A DNA stretch of 64,000 bases, from assembly GCA_947500035.1 (NCBI GenBank), contig CANMQP010000007.1, positions 372,001-436,000 on the forward strand, read 5' to 3'. The translations under genes and the position numbers were made by a program. Source of the DNA: an uncultured Kiloniellaceae bacterium (lineage in GTDB: Bacteria; Pseudomonadota; Alphaproteobacteria; Kiloniellales; Kiloniellaceae). Under the pieces are notes generated by a model that was given only the letters and a program-made list of their open reading frames with translations, was not told the origin of the DNA and made no database searches. Shown here piece by piece: positions 45,576-56,164 of this stretch. Each line of letters begins with the position of its first letter. Position 1 is the first letter of the stretch.

Positions 45576-46316
45576 TCATTCGAACGTCACCCCGACAAAA
45601 TAGAGCCCGTGGGCCGGCGCCGTCGGTCCGGCTGCAGAACGGTCGCAGGCCTCCAGCGCCGCTCGAAAGTCGTCGGTATTCCACTTGCCCTCACCCACCA
45701 GTTTGAGGGTCCCCACGATGTTGCGCACCTGATGATGCAGAAAGGACTTCGCGGCAACTGTGACGTGGATCTCTTCGCCATCCCGTGCGACCGAAATCTC
45801 GTCCAGAGTCTTCATTGGAGAATTGGCCTGGCACTGACTGGCCCGGAATGAACTAAAATCATGATGACCGACCAAACACTGAGCCGCCGCATGCATCGCG
45901 TCGGCATCTAGGGACACCGGCACGAACCAGGCCAGCCCTTCATCCAAAGCCAACGGTGCACGACGGTTCACGATCCGATAGCGGTAACGGCGACCGATTG
46001 CTGAAAACCGGGCGTGAAAATCTTCCGCGACAGCTTCCGCCCGAAGAACCGCAACCCTCACGTCCCGCAGATGCGCGTTGAGGGCTTTGCAGACCGTATT
46101 GGCGTCGGTGTCTTTGGAGATATCCAGTGTCACCACCTGCCCCAGCGCGTGAACCCCGGCATCCGTACGACCCGAAGCCGAGGCCACGACCGTCTCTCCG
46201 CAAAAGTCTTTAACCGCCTGCTCAATAGAGGCCTGCACGCTAGGTCCATTATCCTGACGCTGCCAACCAACGAAGTCGCCGCCGTGATATTCGACCACAA
46301 GCTTATAGCGGGTCAT
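45576..46316 (-). CDS. truA: tRNA pseudouridine(38-40) synthase
   Basis: A protein of 246 residues. The catalytic Asp52 is in [15 protein letters not shown]. Other landmarks are [16 protein letters not shown] and the late [13 protein letters not shown]. It modifies the anticodon arm of several tRNAs. Its ATG overlaps the fmt stop by four bases. Confidence 0.95.
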   Translation of the reverse strand: MTRYKLVVEYHGGDFVGWQRQDNGPSVQASIEQAVKDFCGETVVASASGRTDAGVHALGQVVTLDISKDTDANTVCKALNAHLRDVRVAVLRAEAVAEDFHARFSAIGRRYRYRIVNRRAPLALDEGLAWFVPVSLDADAMHAAAQCLVGHHDFSSFRASQCQANSPMKTLDEISVARDGEEIHVTVAAKSFLHHQVRNIVGTLKLVGEGKWNTDDFRAALEACDRSAAGPTAPAHGLYFVGVTFE

Positions 46317-47251
46317 GGACTCTTGCCTTGAAGCAAGTCGGTCCCAGCTGGAAGCGCAAAGCCGTTCAGAAAGTCCTTCGCCGGCATGGCCCCCTTTCCC
46401 GGGCGTTGAAGCCTGAGCAGACGCAAAGCCCCCTCACCGCAGGCAACAGTCAGCGCGTCGTCCAAAACCAACCCTGCCGGCCCTGACGTCTCCACCGCTT
46501 CCACTTCGAGCAGTTTGATGCGATCTTTCCCCAGCGGGAAAAACGCTCCAGGCCATGGGGTAAAGGCGCGCACCTGCCGCGCCAGTTCAACGGCCGGACG
46601 GTGCCAGTCGATCTGACTTTCGGACTTCTCCAGTTTGGCGGCATATGTCACGCCCTGGTCGGGCTGCGGTGTGGCTTCAAGTTCTCTCGCCGCAACCCCG
46701 CGCAGGGCGTCGACGATCAGTTTCCCGCCCAGTTCGGCAAGACGGTCGTGCAGATCGGACGCGGTGGTTTGATCGGTGATCTGCAGGCGCTCGCTGCAAA
46801 GCGTCCCACCTGTATCCAGGCCCTCATCCATCTGCATGATGGTCACGCCGCTCTCTTTATCACCGGCGAGAATCGCCCGCTGGATTGGCGCGGCGCCACG
46901 CCAGCGCGGCAAAAGGGAAGCATGGACGTTCAGGCATCCGAGCCGCGGAGCTTCAAGAATGGCTTTGGGCAAAATCAGCCCGTAAGCAGCGACGACAGCC
47001 ACGTCCAGGTTCAGGGCCGCGAAGGCGGCCTGCTCCTGTTCGCTCTTAAGGCTTTTCGGGGTTCGAACCTCCCACCCTTGTGCGGCGGCATAGGCATGGA
47101 CCGGGGATGGGCGTTCCTTGTGGCCCCGTCCGGCAGGACGCGGCGGTTGCGAGTAAACGGCAGCAATCTCGTGTCCGGCCTCAGCCAGAGCCCGCAGGCT
47201 CGAGACCGCAAAGTCGGGCGTTCCCATAAAGGCTAGTCTCAGCCGCGTCAT
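46313..47251 (-). CDS. fmt: Methionyl-tRNA formyltransferase
   Basis: A protein of 312 residues. It formylates initiator Met-tRNA with 10-formyltetrahydrofolate. Motifs: MGTPDFAV at 10-17, the core [20 protein letters not shown] with the catalytic His, and the C-terminal tRNA-binding domain from about 210. It lies 150 bases downstream of def, the usual partner. Confidence 0.96.
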   Translation of the reverse strand: MTRLRLAFMGTPDFAVSSLRALAEAGHEIAAVYSQPPRPAGRGHKERPSPVHAYAAAQGWEVRTPKSLKSEQEQAAFAALNLDVAVVAAYGLILPKAILEAPRLGCLNVHASLLPRWRGAAPIQRAILAGDKESGVTIMQMDEGLDTGGTLCSERLQITDQTTASDLHDRLAELGGKLIVDALRGVAARELEATPQPDQGVTYAAKLEKSESQIDWHRPAVELARQVRAFTPWPGAFFPLGKDRIKLLEVEAVETSGPAGLVLDDALTVACGEGALRLLRLQRPGKGAMPAKDFLNGFALPAGTDLLQGKSP

Positions 47252-47401
47252 TACTTTTCCCTGAATCGCGAAGATAACGCCTGCCGCGCCGCAGGTTTAC
47301 AGGCGCAGCGCGCAGGTCCTTCTTTATCAGGGAGTCGCGATGCTAGGCAATCCCGGCCGCCGCATAGTGGCTATGCCGTCCAGCCGATTGCAGCTCAAAG
47401 A

Positions 47402-47938
47402 TCAGCCGACCTTCTCAAGCTCCGAGGGCGTAGCCGCTTTGCGGGCCTTCAGCAATTTACGGAGGATCATGTTCCGCTTCAGAGCCGAGATGTGATCGAC
47501 GAAGAGAATACCCTCGAGATGATCCATTTCATGTTGAATGCAGGTCGCCAGGAGGCCTTCGGCGGCAAGTTCCTGATTCTGGCCCTGATCATCCAGATAC
47601 GCCACCTTGATTTCGGCGGGACGCACCACTTCGGCATAGTGCTCTGGCAAGGAAAGACAGCCCTCGTCATAGCTCGCATCGTGATCCGACACCCAGGTCA
47701 GTTCGGGATTGACCATCTTAAGCGGTGCCTTCTCCTCGTCATCATGCGATACGTCGACCACGATGACGCGCCGTAAGTCTCCGACCTGCGGAGCCGCCAG
47801 ACCGATGCCCGGTGCCCTGTACATGGTCTCGAGCATGTCATCGAGCAGTTTGCGGATCTCATCGTCCACCTGCTCAACGGGTGCGCAAACCTGTTTCAGC
47901 CGTGGGTCAGGGGCGGTAATGATGGGCAAAAGAGCCAT
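47402..47938 (-). CDS. def: Peptide deformylase
   Basis: A protein of 178 residues. The three motifs GIGLAAPQVG, EGCLSLPE and QHEMDHLEG are all intact, providing the Cys and two His metal ligands and the catalytic Glu. It removes the N-formyl group from nascent proteins. It heads the minus-strand group def-fmt-truA. Confidence 0.97.
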   Translation of the reverse strand: MALLPIITAPDPRLKQVCAPVEQVDDEIRKLLDDMLETMYRAPGIGLAAPQVGDLRRVIVVDVSHDDEEKAPLKMVNPELTWVSDHDASYDEGCLSLPEHYAEVVRPAEIKVAYLDDQGQNQELAAEGLLATCIQHEMDHLEGILFVDHISALKRNMILRKLLKARKAATPSELEKVG

Positions 47939-48216
47939 AATCGATCTTCACATCAAATCGTTTGAATTGAGACTAACCCTTAGGTATTGCGGCGAGGTAA
48001 AGGCGTCAAGGCACTTTAGCGCTGAAATTCACCGCCGGCCGGGCCGATTATCGAGGTAAATCCACAAAAAGTCGTCAATGGCAGACCTGCCCCGAAAGCG
48101 GTGAAAGTGTTAACCTGAACCCTGCCGGATTCGATCAAGTGCGGTGTGTTCCCTCTGCGAATAGCTTGCAGAACGAAACAGAAACATAGAGACTGACTGA
48201 TATAACTCCGCTTGGA

Positions 48217-49347
48217 ATGGATATGGACCTTACTCTCGTCGCCCTCGTCATCGCCGCCCTGGCGGTCGCCGCTCTTTGTTTCTGCGTTTTCGCGATGATC
48301 TCGATGCGTAAAGCGACGGAGAGAGAAAATCGCGACGGCGTCGAGTTCACCGGACGGATCAGCCAACTGACCGAAACCCTTGCAGCTACCCAGGCCCAGA
48401 CGGCCGATCGTTTCCAGGCCCAGGAACGGGCCATTGGCAAACTCCTGGAGGAACGTCTTGGCGACCTGACCAAACGGGTCGGGGATCGCCTGCAGGATCA
48501 TGCCACGCGGAACCAAACCGTCCTCGGCGCTTTGGGCGAGCGCCTCGCGGTTATCGATCAGGCCCAGAAGAACATCACAGAGCTCTCGTCTCAGGTGGTC
48601 GGACTGCAGGACATCCTGGCCAATAAACAGGCGCGCGGCGCTTTCGGCGAAGTCCAGCTCTCGGATATCGTCACCTCGATCCTGCCGCCCTCAGCCTACA
48701 GCTTTCAGACGACAGTTGGCGAAAACCGGCGCGTCGACTGCCTGCTGCACCTGCCAAATCCGCCGGGATCGATCGCGATTGACTCAAAGTTTCCGCTGGA
48801 AAGCTATCAGGCTCTACAAGAGGCGAAAGACGACGCGGCATCGCTTCAGGCGCGCCGGACCTTTGTCACGGATGTGCGCAAGCATGTAAAAGACATCGCC
48901 GAACGTTACATCGTGGCTGGTGAAACTGCCGAATCCGCCCTGATGTTCCTGCCGAGCGAAGCGGTCTACGCCGAGCTGCACGCCAACTTCCGAAACGTCG
49001 TCGAGGATTCCTACAGGGCGCGCGTCTGGATCGTCTCTCCGACAACGCTCATGGCGACCCTGAACACCGTACGCGCTGTTATGAAAGATGTACGTATGCG
49101 AGAGCAGGCCGGAGTTATCCAGTCAGAAGTTCAGAAGATGATGCTGGACGTCGGGCGCCTGGATGACCGTGTCGACAAGCTGCAGCGGCATTTCCAGCAG
49201 GCGGACCGGGATATTCGCGACATCCGAACGTCTGCGGAGAAGATCACCAAGCGCGGCGAACGGATCGAGGAACTGCAGCTTGAGGACGCCGAAGACGATG
49301 CGGCGGAACTTCCGCCACCGGCCCAACCGAGACTGGTCGTCGATTAG
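48217..49347 (+). CDS. rmuC: DNA recombination protein RmuC
   Basis: A protein of 376 residues. An N-terminal membrane helix (LVALVIAALAVAALCFCVFAMI) is followed by a coiled coil (about 35-130) and the RmuC nuclease-like core with GAFGEVQLSDIV and IDSKFPLESYQ. The family limits inversion at short repeats and restrains structural rearrangement. A charged tail ends in EDDAAELPPPAQPRLVVD. Single gene, divergent from def. Confidence 0.93.
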   Translation: MDMDLTLVALVIAALAVAALCFCVFAMISMRKATERENRDGVEFTGRISQLTETLAATQAQTADRFQAQERAIGKLLEERLGDLTKRVGDRLQDHATRNQTVLGALGERLAVIDQAQKNITELSSQVVGLQDILANKQARGAFGEVQLSDIVTSILPPSAYSFQTTVGENRRVDCLLHLPNPPGSIAIDSKFPLESYQALQEAKDDAASLQARRTFVTDVRKHVKDIAERYIVAGETAESALMFLPSEAVYAELHANFRNVVEDSYRARVWIVSPTTLMATLNTVRAVMKDVRMREQAGVIQSEVQKMMLDVGRLDDRVDKLQRHFQQADRDIRDIRTSAEKITKRGERIEELQLEDAEDDAAELPPPAQPRLVVD

Positions 49348-49353
49348 TCCTCT

Positions 49354-50046
49354 TCAGGCCGGCAACACGACCCCGAACGACTTTGAGAGACCCTTGCGGC
49401 CTGCGTCTGTGATCACCACACTGCGGCTGCCCACCCTGGTCTTGAGCCAGCCCTTCGTCTCGCAACGCGCGAGAAAAGCCGCGCCAAGCGCGCCGCCGAT
49501 ATGGGCCCTCCGTTCGCTCCAATCGAGACACCGCCGCGCAAAGGCGCGCCGCTTCCCGCGCAGGCTTTCGACCTCGACTCCAAAACTCTTCAGAGCGGCA
49601 ATCCCCCTGTCGCTGACCTCGAAATCAGTACCGCCCTCGGTCAGGTAACCGAGCTCGACGAAGCGCTCGACAACAGCTACCGCGACCTGTCCGGCAAGGT
49701 GATCGTAGCAGGTGCGGGCAAAGCGCATGGCTTCATCACGCGGTCCCGTCGGGCGATGGCGGGGCGCGCCCTGCTGCGCAACGACGGAGATCGCTTCAAT
49801 TGCCTCCGCGATCTCGGGGCCGGCCAGGCGAAAGTAGCGATGGCGGCCCTGACGCTCGACAGCCAGCATGTTGGCTTCCTTAAGTTTCGCGAGATGACCG
49901 CTCGCCGTTTGCGGGGTCACGCCGGCAACATGAGCAAGCTCGGTCGCCGTCAACGCGCGGCCATCCATGAGCGCTGAGAGCATATTGGCGCGCGCGGGAT
50001 CACCGATCAGCGCCGCCGCCTCCGCAATGTAAGGACCTTCAACCAT
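49354..50046 (-). CDS. ArsR-like winged-helix regulator with extended C-terminal domain
   Basis: A protein of 230 residues. The ArsR/SmtB-type helix-turn-helix is at about 12-75 (LTATELAHVAGVTPQTASGHLAKLKEANMLAVERQGRHRYFRL). Beyond it are about 140 residues with the motifs RTCYDHLAGQVAV and RRCLDWSERRAHIGGALGAAF, each carrying one Cys. This longer type is distinct from the 100-residue ArsR sensors; the ligand is unknown. It faces the LysE exporter across 87 bases and is the likely regulator of that gene. Confidence 0.82.
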   Translation of the reverse strand: MVEGPYIAEAAALIGDPARANMLSALMDGRALTATELAHVAGVTPQTASGHLAKLKEANMLAVERQGRHRYFRLAGPEIAEAIEAISVVAQQGAPRHRPTGPRDEAMRFARTCYDHLAGQVAVAVVERFVELGYLTEGGTDFEVSDRGIAALKSFGVEVESLRGKRRAFARRCLDWSERRAHIGGALGAAFLARCETKGWLKTRVGSRSVVITDAGRKGLSKSFGVVLPA

Positions 50047-50133
50047 ACTACGATGTTAACCGAAGCGTTGTTGATAGACAAGCATACGCCGGGCAAGCAG
50101 AGTGAGAGCAGGGAATGAAAGAGGGGCAATGGA

Positions 50134-50760
50134 ATGACACTGACGGAATGGCTCACGTTTGCTGCAATTTGGACCGTTCTGAGCTTGCCGCTCGGCCCCA
50201 ACGCCATCAACTGCATGACATCCGGAGTATCTAACGGCACGCGCCGGGCTCTGTGGAGCGTGCTGGGCATCGCCATCGCGGGCCTTACCCACATGACAAT
50301 TGCGGTACTGGGTCTCGGTACGCTGCTGCTGGCCTACGCGGAATTGTACCTCGCGCTCAAATGGCTGGGCATTGCCTACCTGAGCTGGCTCGGCATCTCA
50401 CTTTGGCGGAAGCCTGCCAAGCTATCGGCCTTTGGATCGCGGGAAATGGAACCTGCCGTTCTTTTGGTGCGCCGTGGCTTCACCATCTCCATGAGCAATC
50501 CCAAGGCAATCCTCAGCTATATGGCGGCTTTCCCGCAATTCATCGATCCGGGCAGTCCAATGGCGCCGCAATTGCTCGTGGTCGTGCCCACAGCGATCGT
50601 AATTCTTGTTGCGGTTTACGGTGGTTACACGGCGGCTGGCGGCGGCCTGGCGCGAGTCCTCACGTCCGTCACCCGCCTGCAGCTCTTCAACCGCGTGGCA
50701 GGCGGTTTTTACCTCGCGATTGCAGGCCTGCTCGCCGTCACCGATACACGCCGCGCGTAG
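50134..50760 (+). CDS. LysE-family amino-acid/metabolite exporter
   Basis: A protein of 208 residues with six helices. The N-terminal signature LPLGPNAINCMTSGVSNG is the LysE/RhtB form of PGPxxxxxxxxxxxxG, and SNPKAILSYMAAFPQFI follows in the middle. The substrate may be an amino acid such as threonine, homoserine or lysine, but cannot be fixed. Convergent with the DUF4139 gene, two bases between stops. Confidence 0.87.
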   Translation: MTLTEWLTFAAIWTVLSLPLGPNAINCMTSGVSNGTRRALWSVLGIAIAGLTHMTIAVLGLGTLLLAYAELYLALKWLGIAYLSWLGISLWRKPAKLSAFGSREMEPAVLLVRRGFTISMSNPKAILSYMAAFPQFIDPGSPMAPQLLVVVPTAIVILVAVYGGYTAAGGGLARVLTSVTRLQLFNRVAGGFYLAIAGLLAVTDTRRA

Positions 50761-50762
50761 TA

Positions 50763-52205
50763 TTACTGGCGGCTGACGCGCACCCGGTAGGTTAAAGCGG
50801 TGGACCCTCCGGCCGGAACCTCCAGCTTCCAGACCACCTGGTTCGCGGTCTCTTTCTCGTGCGGGCTGGTCTCCGTCAGCATCTTCCAGCCCTGCGGAAA
50901 GAAGCCGGCGACCTCGACGCTGACCGCGTCGTCCTTTGCGTTCTCCACCACGATTTCCTGCTCGGATTCGTAGGTATCGCGGGAGATCCGGTCCACGGCG
51001 GTGTGTTTGGCGCGCGCCGTGATATCGAAGGCATCGCCAAGGCGGAGTTCCGCTTTCTCGCCTTCAGGCGTGTGGCTCAGACTGTCTTCGCCAAGAAACA
51101 GGCTGCCAGCCTGGTCCGCCTGATAAACCCTGACGATCCCCGCCGGCAGGGGCAGGCCAAGGCCGGTCTCCTCGCCGTTTTCGATCTCCAGAGCGATCGA
51201 CGCATTGACGGGTCCAATCTCGTTGGCGCCCCCATGGGCACTGGCCAGGCCGTCGAAGCGATAGCTTTTGGCGACAGCTACAGCATCGGCAGACAAAAGA
51301 CTGATCTGCTTGGTTTCCCGTGCACCGATCGCAACCGGCCTCGCAAGATCGTAAACATAGCGGTCACTTACCGACTGCGGTGCCGACATATCGGCTTCGG
51401 CAGCACCGGCAAACTTAGCCTCCGATCTCATCATCATTGCAGGCGATGAATCCGCCGGCGCGCGGGTCCGCAGGTTTACCTGCCCGGCCACCAGGCGCAG
51501 GGCGGCGTCCTCGAACCGCGACGTCGTGTTGTTCCTGAGGGTCACCATGGCCGAGAGATCGAGCCGGTCTTCCGCCTCGTTCAACTCCGCGACGTAATCG
51601 GCACTCCAGGACAATCCGCCCGTCAAATACCGCAAGGCCAGCTCACTTTCGCCGCCCGCTTCGCTGTCGATCGCCATGACCAGCGTCGGCTTCTCCCGCA
51701 GGCCTTCCGGGATATTGTCAAAGACCAGCCGTCCGGGCACGGAAGTCTCAATCCGATCTCCGATCTGAAGCACGATGCCCTGGGAAATGGAGATCAGACG
51801 CGCGGTAACCAGGGTTTCTTCACCGGTGGTCGGATGGGTCCGGATAACACGTACGTCCTCTCCAACCGAGGCTTCCAGAAGCCTCTGCTGGGAGACCAAG
51901 TTTGCATCAAAGCTTTGTTCCAGAACCCGAAAGCCCTCACCCCCGATACGCGCCGTTTGAGGGAGCAGGCTGGCTGGCAGGCCTACAATGGCCAGCTTGC
52001 TCTGTCCGCTTGGCAAGTCAATCCGCCGGGTTTCACTGATCAGCGCCAGATCCTGATTGTAGACTGTCAGAGATACAGCGCTACGCGCGTCCTCGCCGAC
52101 CTTCACCTCACCTGCGAGAGACGCCGCGGCCAAGGTCGTCGCCAAGGCACCCGCTACGGCACCTGTAATACCAGCCCGGCGCACTGAAGTCATAATGCCT
52201 GTCAT
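50763..52205 (-). CDS. DUF4139 domain protein, exported
   Basis: A protein of 480 residues. A signal peptide (GITGAVAGALATTLAAASLAGE) leads into a beta-rich region. The DUF4139 core is seen at SAMVTLRNNTTSRFEDAALRLVAGQVNL, and the C-terminal HTAVDRISRDTYESEQEIVVENAKDDAVSVEV resembles the conserved ending. Function unknown; probably periplasmic or surface. ATG 52205 has GGAG eight bases upstream and is preferred to a TTG four codons earlier. Monocistronic. Confidence 0.78.
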   Translation of the reverse strand: MTGIMTSVRRAGITGAVAGALATTLAAASLAGEVKVGEDARSAVSLTVYNQDLALISETRRIDLPSGQSKLAIVGLPASLLPQTARIGGEGFRVLEQSFDANLVSQQRLLEASVGEDVRVIRTHPTTGEETLVTARLISISQGIVLQIGDRIETSVPGRLVFDNIPEGLREKPTLVMAIDSEAGGESELALRYLTGGLSWSADYVAELNEAEDRLDLSAMVTLRNNTTSRFEDAALRLVAGQVNLRTRAPADSSPAMMMRSEAKFAGAAEADMSAPQSVSDRYVYDLARPVAIGARETKQISLLSADAVAVAKSYRFDGLASAHGGANEIGPVNASIALEIENGEETGLGLPLPAGIVRVYQADQAGSLFLGEDSLSHTPEGEKAELRLGDAFDITARAKHTAVDRISRDTYESEQEIVVENAKDDAVSVEVAGFFPQGWKMLTETSPHEKETANQVVWKLEVPAGGSTALTYRVRVSRQ

Positions 52206-52316
52206 GAAAATCTCCAAAGTTGTAATTCGCGAGGGAACCTGCGCAAGGATTGTGGCAGAAGCGCGGCAGTGTTATGAGAAAATGATCATCGCGGCGAAAG
52301 TGGCCTGAAGCGAAGA

Positions 52317-52913
52317 TTAACCCGCCGGACGTCGCGCCTGTAGTGCCGCGGTCAGGGTGCCGTCATCAAGGTAATCAAGCTCCCCGCCCACGGGCACGCC
52401 ATGGGCCAAACGGGAAATCTTTACGTTGCTGCCGGCCAGGGTCTCGGCGACGTAATGCCCTGTCGTCTGGCCGTCCACTGTGGCTCCGAGTGCCAAGATA
52501 ATCTCGGTCACACCGCCCTCGATCACGCGTCCGCGCAGAGATCCGATATTCAGCTGCTCCGGTCCACGTCCATCCAACGCGGAGAGCGTTCCTCCAATCA
52601 CATGATAGCGTCCCTTGAAGGCGCCACTGCGCTCAAGCGCCCACAGATCGCCAACTTCTTCAACCACACAAATTACCGTTGCGTCGCGCTTGGGATCGTT
52701 GCAAATCTCGCAAGGATCGCTGGTGTCCAGATTGCCGCAGTTCGAACAGGTTTGGATATTATCAGCCGCCCGCTGAATCGCAGTCCCCAACGGCAGCATC
52801 AGAGCTTCGCGCTTCTTGATCAGATGAAGCGCGGCCCGCCGCGCGGAACGTGGCCCCATGCCCGGCAGGCGGGCCAGAAGCTGGATCAGACGCTCGATAT
52901 CGTTTTGTGCCAT
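52317..52913 (-). CDS. recR: Recombination mediator protein RecR
   Basis: A protein of 198 residues. The helix-hairpin-helix at the N-terminus ([20 protein letters not shown]), zinc finger [16 protein letters not shown] and Toprim core ([29 protein letters not shown]) are all clear. It acts with RecF/RecO in loading RecA at gaps. Third gene of dnaX-ybaB-recR. Confidence 0.96.
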   Translation of the reverse strand: MAQNDIERLIQLLARLPGMGPRSARRAALHLIKKREALMLPLGTAIQRAADNIQTCSNCGNLDTSDPCEICNDPKRDATVICVVEEVGDLWALERSGAFKGRYHVIGGTLSALDGRGPEQLNIGSLRGRVIEGGVTEIILALGATVDGQTTGHYVAETLAGSNVKISRLAHGVPVGGELDYLDDGTLTAALQARRPAG

Positions 52914-52962
52914 GAAGGACGCCGCAAGTGAGGTGGCCGCTGAAACTTCCCGGTGTCAGGGA

Positions 52963-53286
52963 TCAGAACGGGAGTTTAAAGCCCTCTGGAAGGTTCAATC
53001 CACCGGTCATGTCTTTCATCTTTTCAGCGACTTCGGCTTCGACCTTTTGCTTGGCGTCGTTGCTTGCCGCAACAATCAGGTCCTCCAGAACCTCCGGATC
53101 ATTGGGATCAATGAGAGCGGGATCGATTTTGACAGAGCGCATCTCGCTCTTGCCGTTCAGGGTCACGCGCACCATGCCGCCGCCCGCCACACCCGTGACT
53201 TCCAACTCAACCAGCTTTTCCTGCATTTCCGTCATTTTGGATTGCATCTGCTGCGCTTGTTTCATCATCTGAGCGAGGTTTTTCAT
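52963..53286 (-). CDS. ybaB: YbaB/EbfC-family nucleoid-associated protein
   Basis: A protein of 107 residues. The N-terminal helix [29 protein letters not shown] and the middle [22 protein letters not shown] are typical. It forms a dimeric DNA-binding tweezer. It starts eight bases after dnaX, a common order. Confidence 0.93.
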   Translation of the reverse strand: MKNLAQMMKQAQQMQSKMTEMQEKLVELEVTGVAGGGMVRVTLNGKSEMRSVKIDPALIDPNDPEVLEDLIVAASNDAKQKVEAEVAEKMKDMTGGLNLPEGFKLPF

Positions 53287-53294
53287 ATCACTTC

Positions 53295-55274
53295 CTATTC
53301 ATCGATCGAGAGGTCGTCATCGATCGGGAGATCGTCAAGATCTGAGGCTTCATCGCCATGCCGCGGCGTGAAGTTCTCCTCAGGCGTAACCATGGTTCCG
53401 TTGCGGCGGGCAACCACCTTAGCGCCAGGGAAGGTGCCCATGACGGCTTTAACCAGGGGATCTTCCATCGCGACGGCGGTCAGGTTTGCTTCCAGCGTAT
53501 CCTGCTGATTGCGGATAGATGGCGCTCCTGCTTTGCTGGAGACACTGACCATCCAGCGCCGACCGGTCCAATCCTGTAAAAGATTACCAAGACGGTTGGC
53601 CAAGTCGCGTGGTGCATCGTCATTGGGACGGAACTCGATCGCGCCCTCAGCGAAGCTGACCAGGTGCACGTCGTTGATCAAATGAGCGGCGATAATGGCC
53701 TCACGCCGGCTACGGGCCAGCTCAATCACCTCCGCAAAGGATTTAGGGCTCGGCAAGACCGGTTCTGTTGGAGACGGCGCGGCATTCGGCTGAGGCTCTT
53801 CAGGAGAGGATTTTGCCGCCGTTTCGGGCCTCTCCTGCGCTTCCGGCTCTATGGCGCGCAGCATGGCCGTGCCGGTTCCATGATGACTGGTCACAACCTG
53901 CGCAGGTTGCACAGCTTCCTGCGGACGCTGTTGCGGGGGCGAAGCCGTGCCGCCGCGCATTCCGGCCCCCGCCTGAGGTAAAGGCGCTGAAGCGCCCGCA
54001 CTGCCGGGAGCGGCTGCTGTATTCTGGGGATTCGACTGCAACTGCTTTATCAGATCACCGGGCGTCGGCAGCTCGCTGGCATACGCGAGGCGGATCAGGA
54101 TCATCTCGGTTGCCTGTAAAGGATTGGGCGCGTTTTGCACTTCCCCCAGGCCCTTGAGCAGGATTTGCCAGGTCCGGGTCAACACGGGCATCGAGAGCTT
54201 CTCTGCCAATTCCTTGCCGCGTCGGCGCTCCGCTTCCGGCACGCCGGCCGCATTGAGGCTCTCCGGCGTCAGGCGCGCGCGGGTCAGGAAGTGGGTGAAA
54301 TCCATCAGATCCTGCAGGACCACCGCTGGGTCGGCCCCCGACGCATACAAATCCTGCAGGGTTCCAAGCGCCTCGGGGGTCGCGCCGCGCATGAGGGAAT
54401 CGAAGAGATCCAGCACCCGCGTCCGGTCTGCAAGTCCCAACATGTCGCGGACCTGGCCGGCATCGATCTTCCGCCCACCCAGAGCTATCGCCTGATCCAG
54501 CAGCGAAAGGCCGTCACGGACCGAGCCATCGGCAGCGCGGGCCAGCATGCCCAACGCCTCATCATCGATCTCGACGGTTTCAGCTTTGGCGATCCGCGAA
54601 AAGTGGGCTGCGAGGGTATCGTGTTCGACGCGCCGCAGATCAAAACGCTGGCAGCGTGAAAGCACCGTCACTGGCACTTTGCGGATCTCGGTGGTCGCAA
54701 AAATGAAGATAACGTGCTCTGGCGGCTCCTCCAGAGTCTTCAACAAAGCATTGAAGGCATTGTTGGAGAGCATGTGCACTTCGTCGATGATGTAGACCTT
54801 CATGCGCGCTGAAACCGGGCGGTAGCGCACACCTTCGATCAATTCGCGGATATCCGCCACACCGGTGCGGCTGGCGGCGTCCATCTCGATCACATCGACA
54901 TGGCGGTCCTGGGCGATTGAAACACAGAACTCACATTTCCCGCAGGGTTGCGGGGTCGGACCACCATTGCCATCCGCGCCGATGCAGTTCAGGGCCCGGG
55001 CGATAATGCGAGCCGTGGTGGTTTTCCCGACTCCGCGCACACCGGTCAAAATGAAGGCATGTGCCATGCGGCCGGTCTCGATCGCATTTGTCAGCGTCCG
55101 GACAAGCGCTTCCTGGCCAATCAGATCGTCGAAATTCGTGGGGCGGTATTTTCGGGCGAGAACGCGATAAGGATCAGCGTTTGCAGGAGGATCAGACTCA
55201 CCGTTTGTCTGAGAATCAGCCGGCGCAACTGATGTCTCCAGTGTTGAATTCTCGACTGTCGGTTGATCCGTCAT
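53295..55274 (-). CDS. dnaX: DNA polymerase III, gamma/tau subunits
   Basis: A protein of 659 residues. It begins with a 38-residue acidic leader. The AAA+ domain then shows [20 protein letters not shown], zinc Cys residues at CGKCEFC, Walker [11 protein letters not shown] and sensor 1 [10 protein letters not shown]. Domain III ends near residue 400. A Pro/Ala/Gln-rich linker (420-510) precedes a C-terminal tau-type domain. No obvious A-rich slippery site for a programmed frameshift was seen. It loads the clamp during replication. Confidence 0.95.
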   Translation of the reverse strand: MTDQPTVENSTLETSVAPADSQTNGESDPPANADPYRVLARKYRPTNFDDLIGQEALVRTLTNAIETGRMAHAFILTGVRGVGKTTTARIIARALNCIGADGNGGPTPQPCGKCEFCVSIAQDRHVDVIEMDAASRTGVADIRELIEGVRYRPVSARMKVYIIDEVHMLSNNAFNALLKTLEEPPEHVIFIFATTEIRKVPVTVLSRCQRFDLRRVEHDTLAAHFSRIAKAETVEIDDEALGMLARAADGSVRDGLSLLDQAIALGGRKIDAGQVRDMLGLADRTRVLDLFDSLMRGATPEALGTLQDLYASGADPAVVLQDLMDFTHFLTRARLTPESLNAAGVPEAERRRGKELAEKLSMPVLTRTWQILLKGLGEVQNAPNPLQATEMILIRLAYASELPTPGDLIKQLQSNPQNTAAAPGSAGASAPLPQAGAGMRGGTASPPQQRPQEAVQPAQVVTSHHGTGTAMLRAIEPEAQERPETAAKSSPEEPQPNAAPSPTEPVLPSPKSFAEVIELARSRREAIIAAHLINDVHLVSFAEGAIEFRPNDDAPRDLANRLGNLLQDWTGRRWMVSVSSKAGAPSIRNQQDTLEANLTAVAMEDPLVKAVMGTFPGAKVVARRNGTMVTPEENFTPRHGDEASDLDDLPIDDDLSIDE

Positions 55275-55378
55275 CTTTGAGCGCTCGAAAACTGCGGCAC
55301 CAAAGTCGGGTGCTCTCCCCGTTCATGCTCTCTCAGGCTTGTTATTTGCGCGGAAAACTGCGGCATTACCTGATGAGG

Positions 55379-55477
55379 CGGGAGGCTGAACCGGCGACCC
55401 GGGCCAATCTCGTTACGGCTGCTTCCTTCCGGACCTGACCGGGTTGGCGAGCGGTCCGTCCGCGGCCAACCTCCCTG
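55379..55477 (-). ncRNA. ffs: Signal recognition particle RNA, small bacterial type (4.5S-like)
   Basis: The conserved domain IV stretch GGTCAGGTCCGGAAGGAAGC followed by AGCC is present on the minus strand. The end stem is formed by GGGAGG near 55475 and CCTCCC near 55380. The length is near 97 bases. The RNA binds Ffh. The position just upstream of dnaX is a known alphaproteobacterial arrangement. Exact ends are inferred from the stem. Confidence 0.92.
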
Positions 55478-55481
55478 TCGG

Positions 55482-55512
55482 ACTATATCAATCTTCTCGG
55501 CCTCCAAGGCAA
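55482..55512 (-). promoter_or_regulatory. Probable promoter of the SRP RNA
   Basis: A TATAGT -10 box at 55482-55487 and a TTGCCT -35-like box at 55507-55512, spaced 19 bases. The -10 box lies about seven bases before the inferred 5' end. The spacing is longer than ideal. Confidence 0.45.
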
Positions 55513-55606
55513 GTGATTTAGATGTGGATTTTTGCAAATACTCGTTTCCAGGCCGGTTAACGGGGGTGTCAGCGGTAACACCAAAGCTTCTGATCCTCGT
55601 CCTACA

Positions 55607-56104
55607 TTAGGTATCCGGCATCCAGGGCATGTCGGTCGGGCCGATATCGAGCCCCTGTTGAGAGAAAAGCGTCGTCAGCTGCCCCCGGTGATGGGTCTGA
55701 TGGTTGAACATATGGAGGACCAGTTGCCATGCCACCTGACTGCGCGTTTTGCCGTCCGAACCGCTGGTCCAGGTCAGGCTTCCCTCCAACCAGGGCCTCC
55801 CGAGTCCGGACGTCCAATCCAGAATATCCCGATCCATCTCGGTCCGTGCTGCGCGCAAGGCCTCGAAATCCTCGTAAAGATCGACACCCATGGGTTTGAT
55901 CTCGTAGTCGCGACCGGTGAAACGCCCCATCCAGGCCCGGTCGCCGAACAAGATGTGGTTGAGCGTACTGTGAATCGACTTGAAAAAAGCACCCTGATCG
56001 CGCTTGCGCAGATCATCGTCCAGAGTGCTGCAAACGTCATAAAGCTTGCCATTCATCCAGGCATTGTACTTCGCGTAGCGCTGAAAGACCTCGGGCTCGA
56101 TCAA
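55607..56104 (-). CDS. DinB-family protein
   Basis: A protein of 165 residues of the four-helix DinB/YfiT fold. Metal-binding His residues are in place: NHILFGDRAWMGRF near residue 48 and MFNHQTHHRGQLTTLF near 132-146. Members act in thiol transfer or have unknown roles. The start is TTG, decided by AGAGGAG eight bases upstream; no ATG is suitably placed. Confidence 0.85.
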   Translation of the reverse strand: MIEPEVFQRYAKYNAWMNGKLYDVCSTLDDDLRKRDQGAFFKSIHSTLNHILFGDRAWMGRFTGRDYEIKPMGVDLYEDFEALRAARTEMDRDILDWTSGLGRPWLEGSLTWTSGSDGKTRSQVAWQLVLHMFNHQTHHRGQLTTLFSQQGLDIGPTDMPWMPDT

Positions 56105-56164
56105 GTTAGATCTCCTCTATTCCATATCGTCCGTGATTGACGCCGAGTGGTCGCTCTCAAGCCG

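Noticed and set aside
47061-47080. TTCGAAC motif suggesting another tRNA fragment
   Set aside because: It lies in the middle of fmt, without stems or an anticodon arm. The match is by chance.
53295-55274. Programmed frameshift in dnaX producing a separate gamma subunit
   Set aside because: I could not find an A-rich slippery heptamer with a following hairpin, so there is no sequence support.
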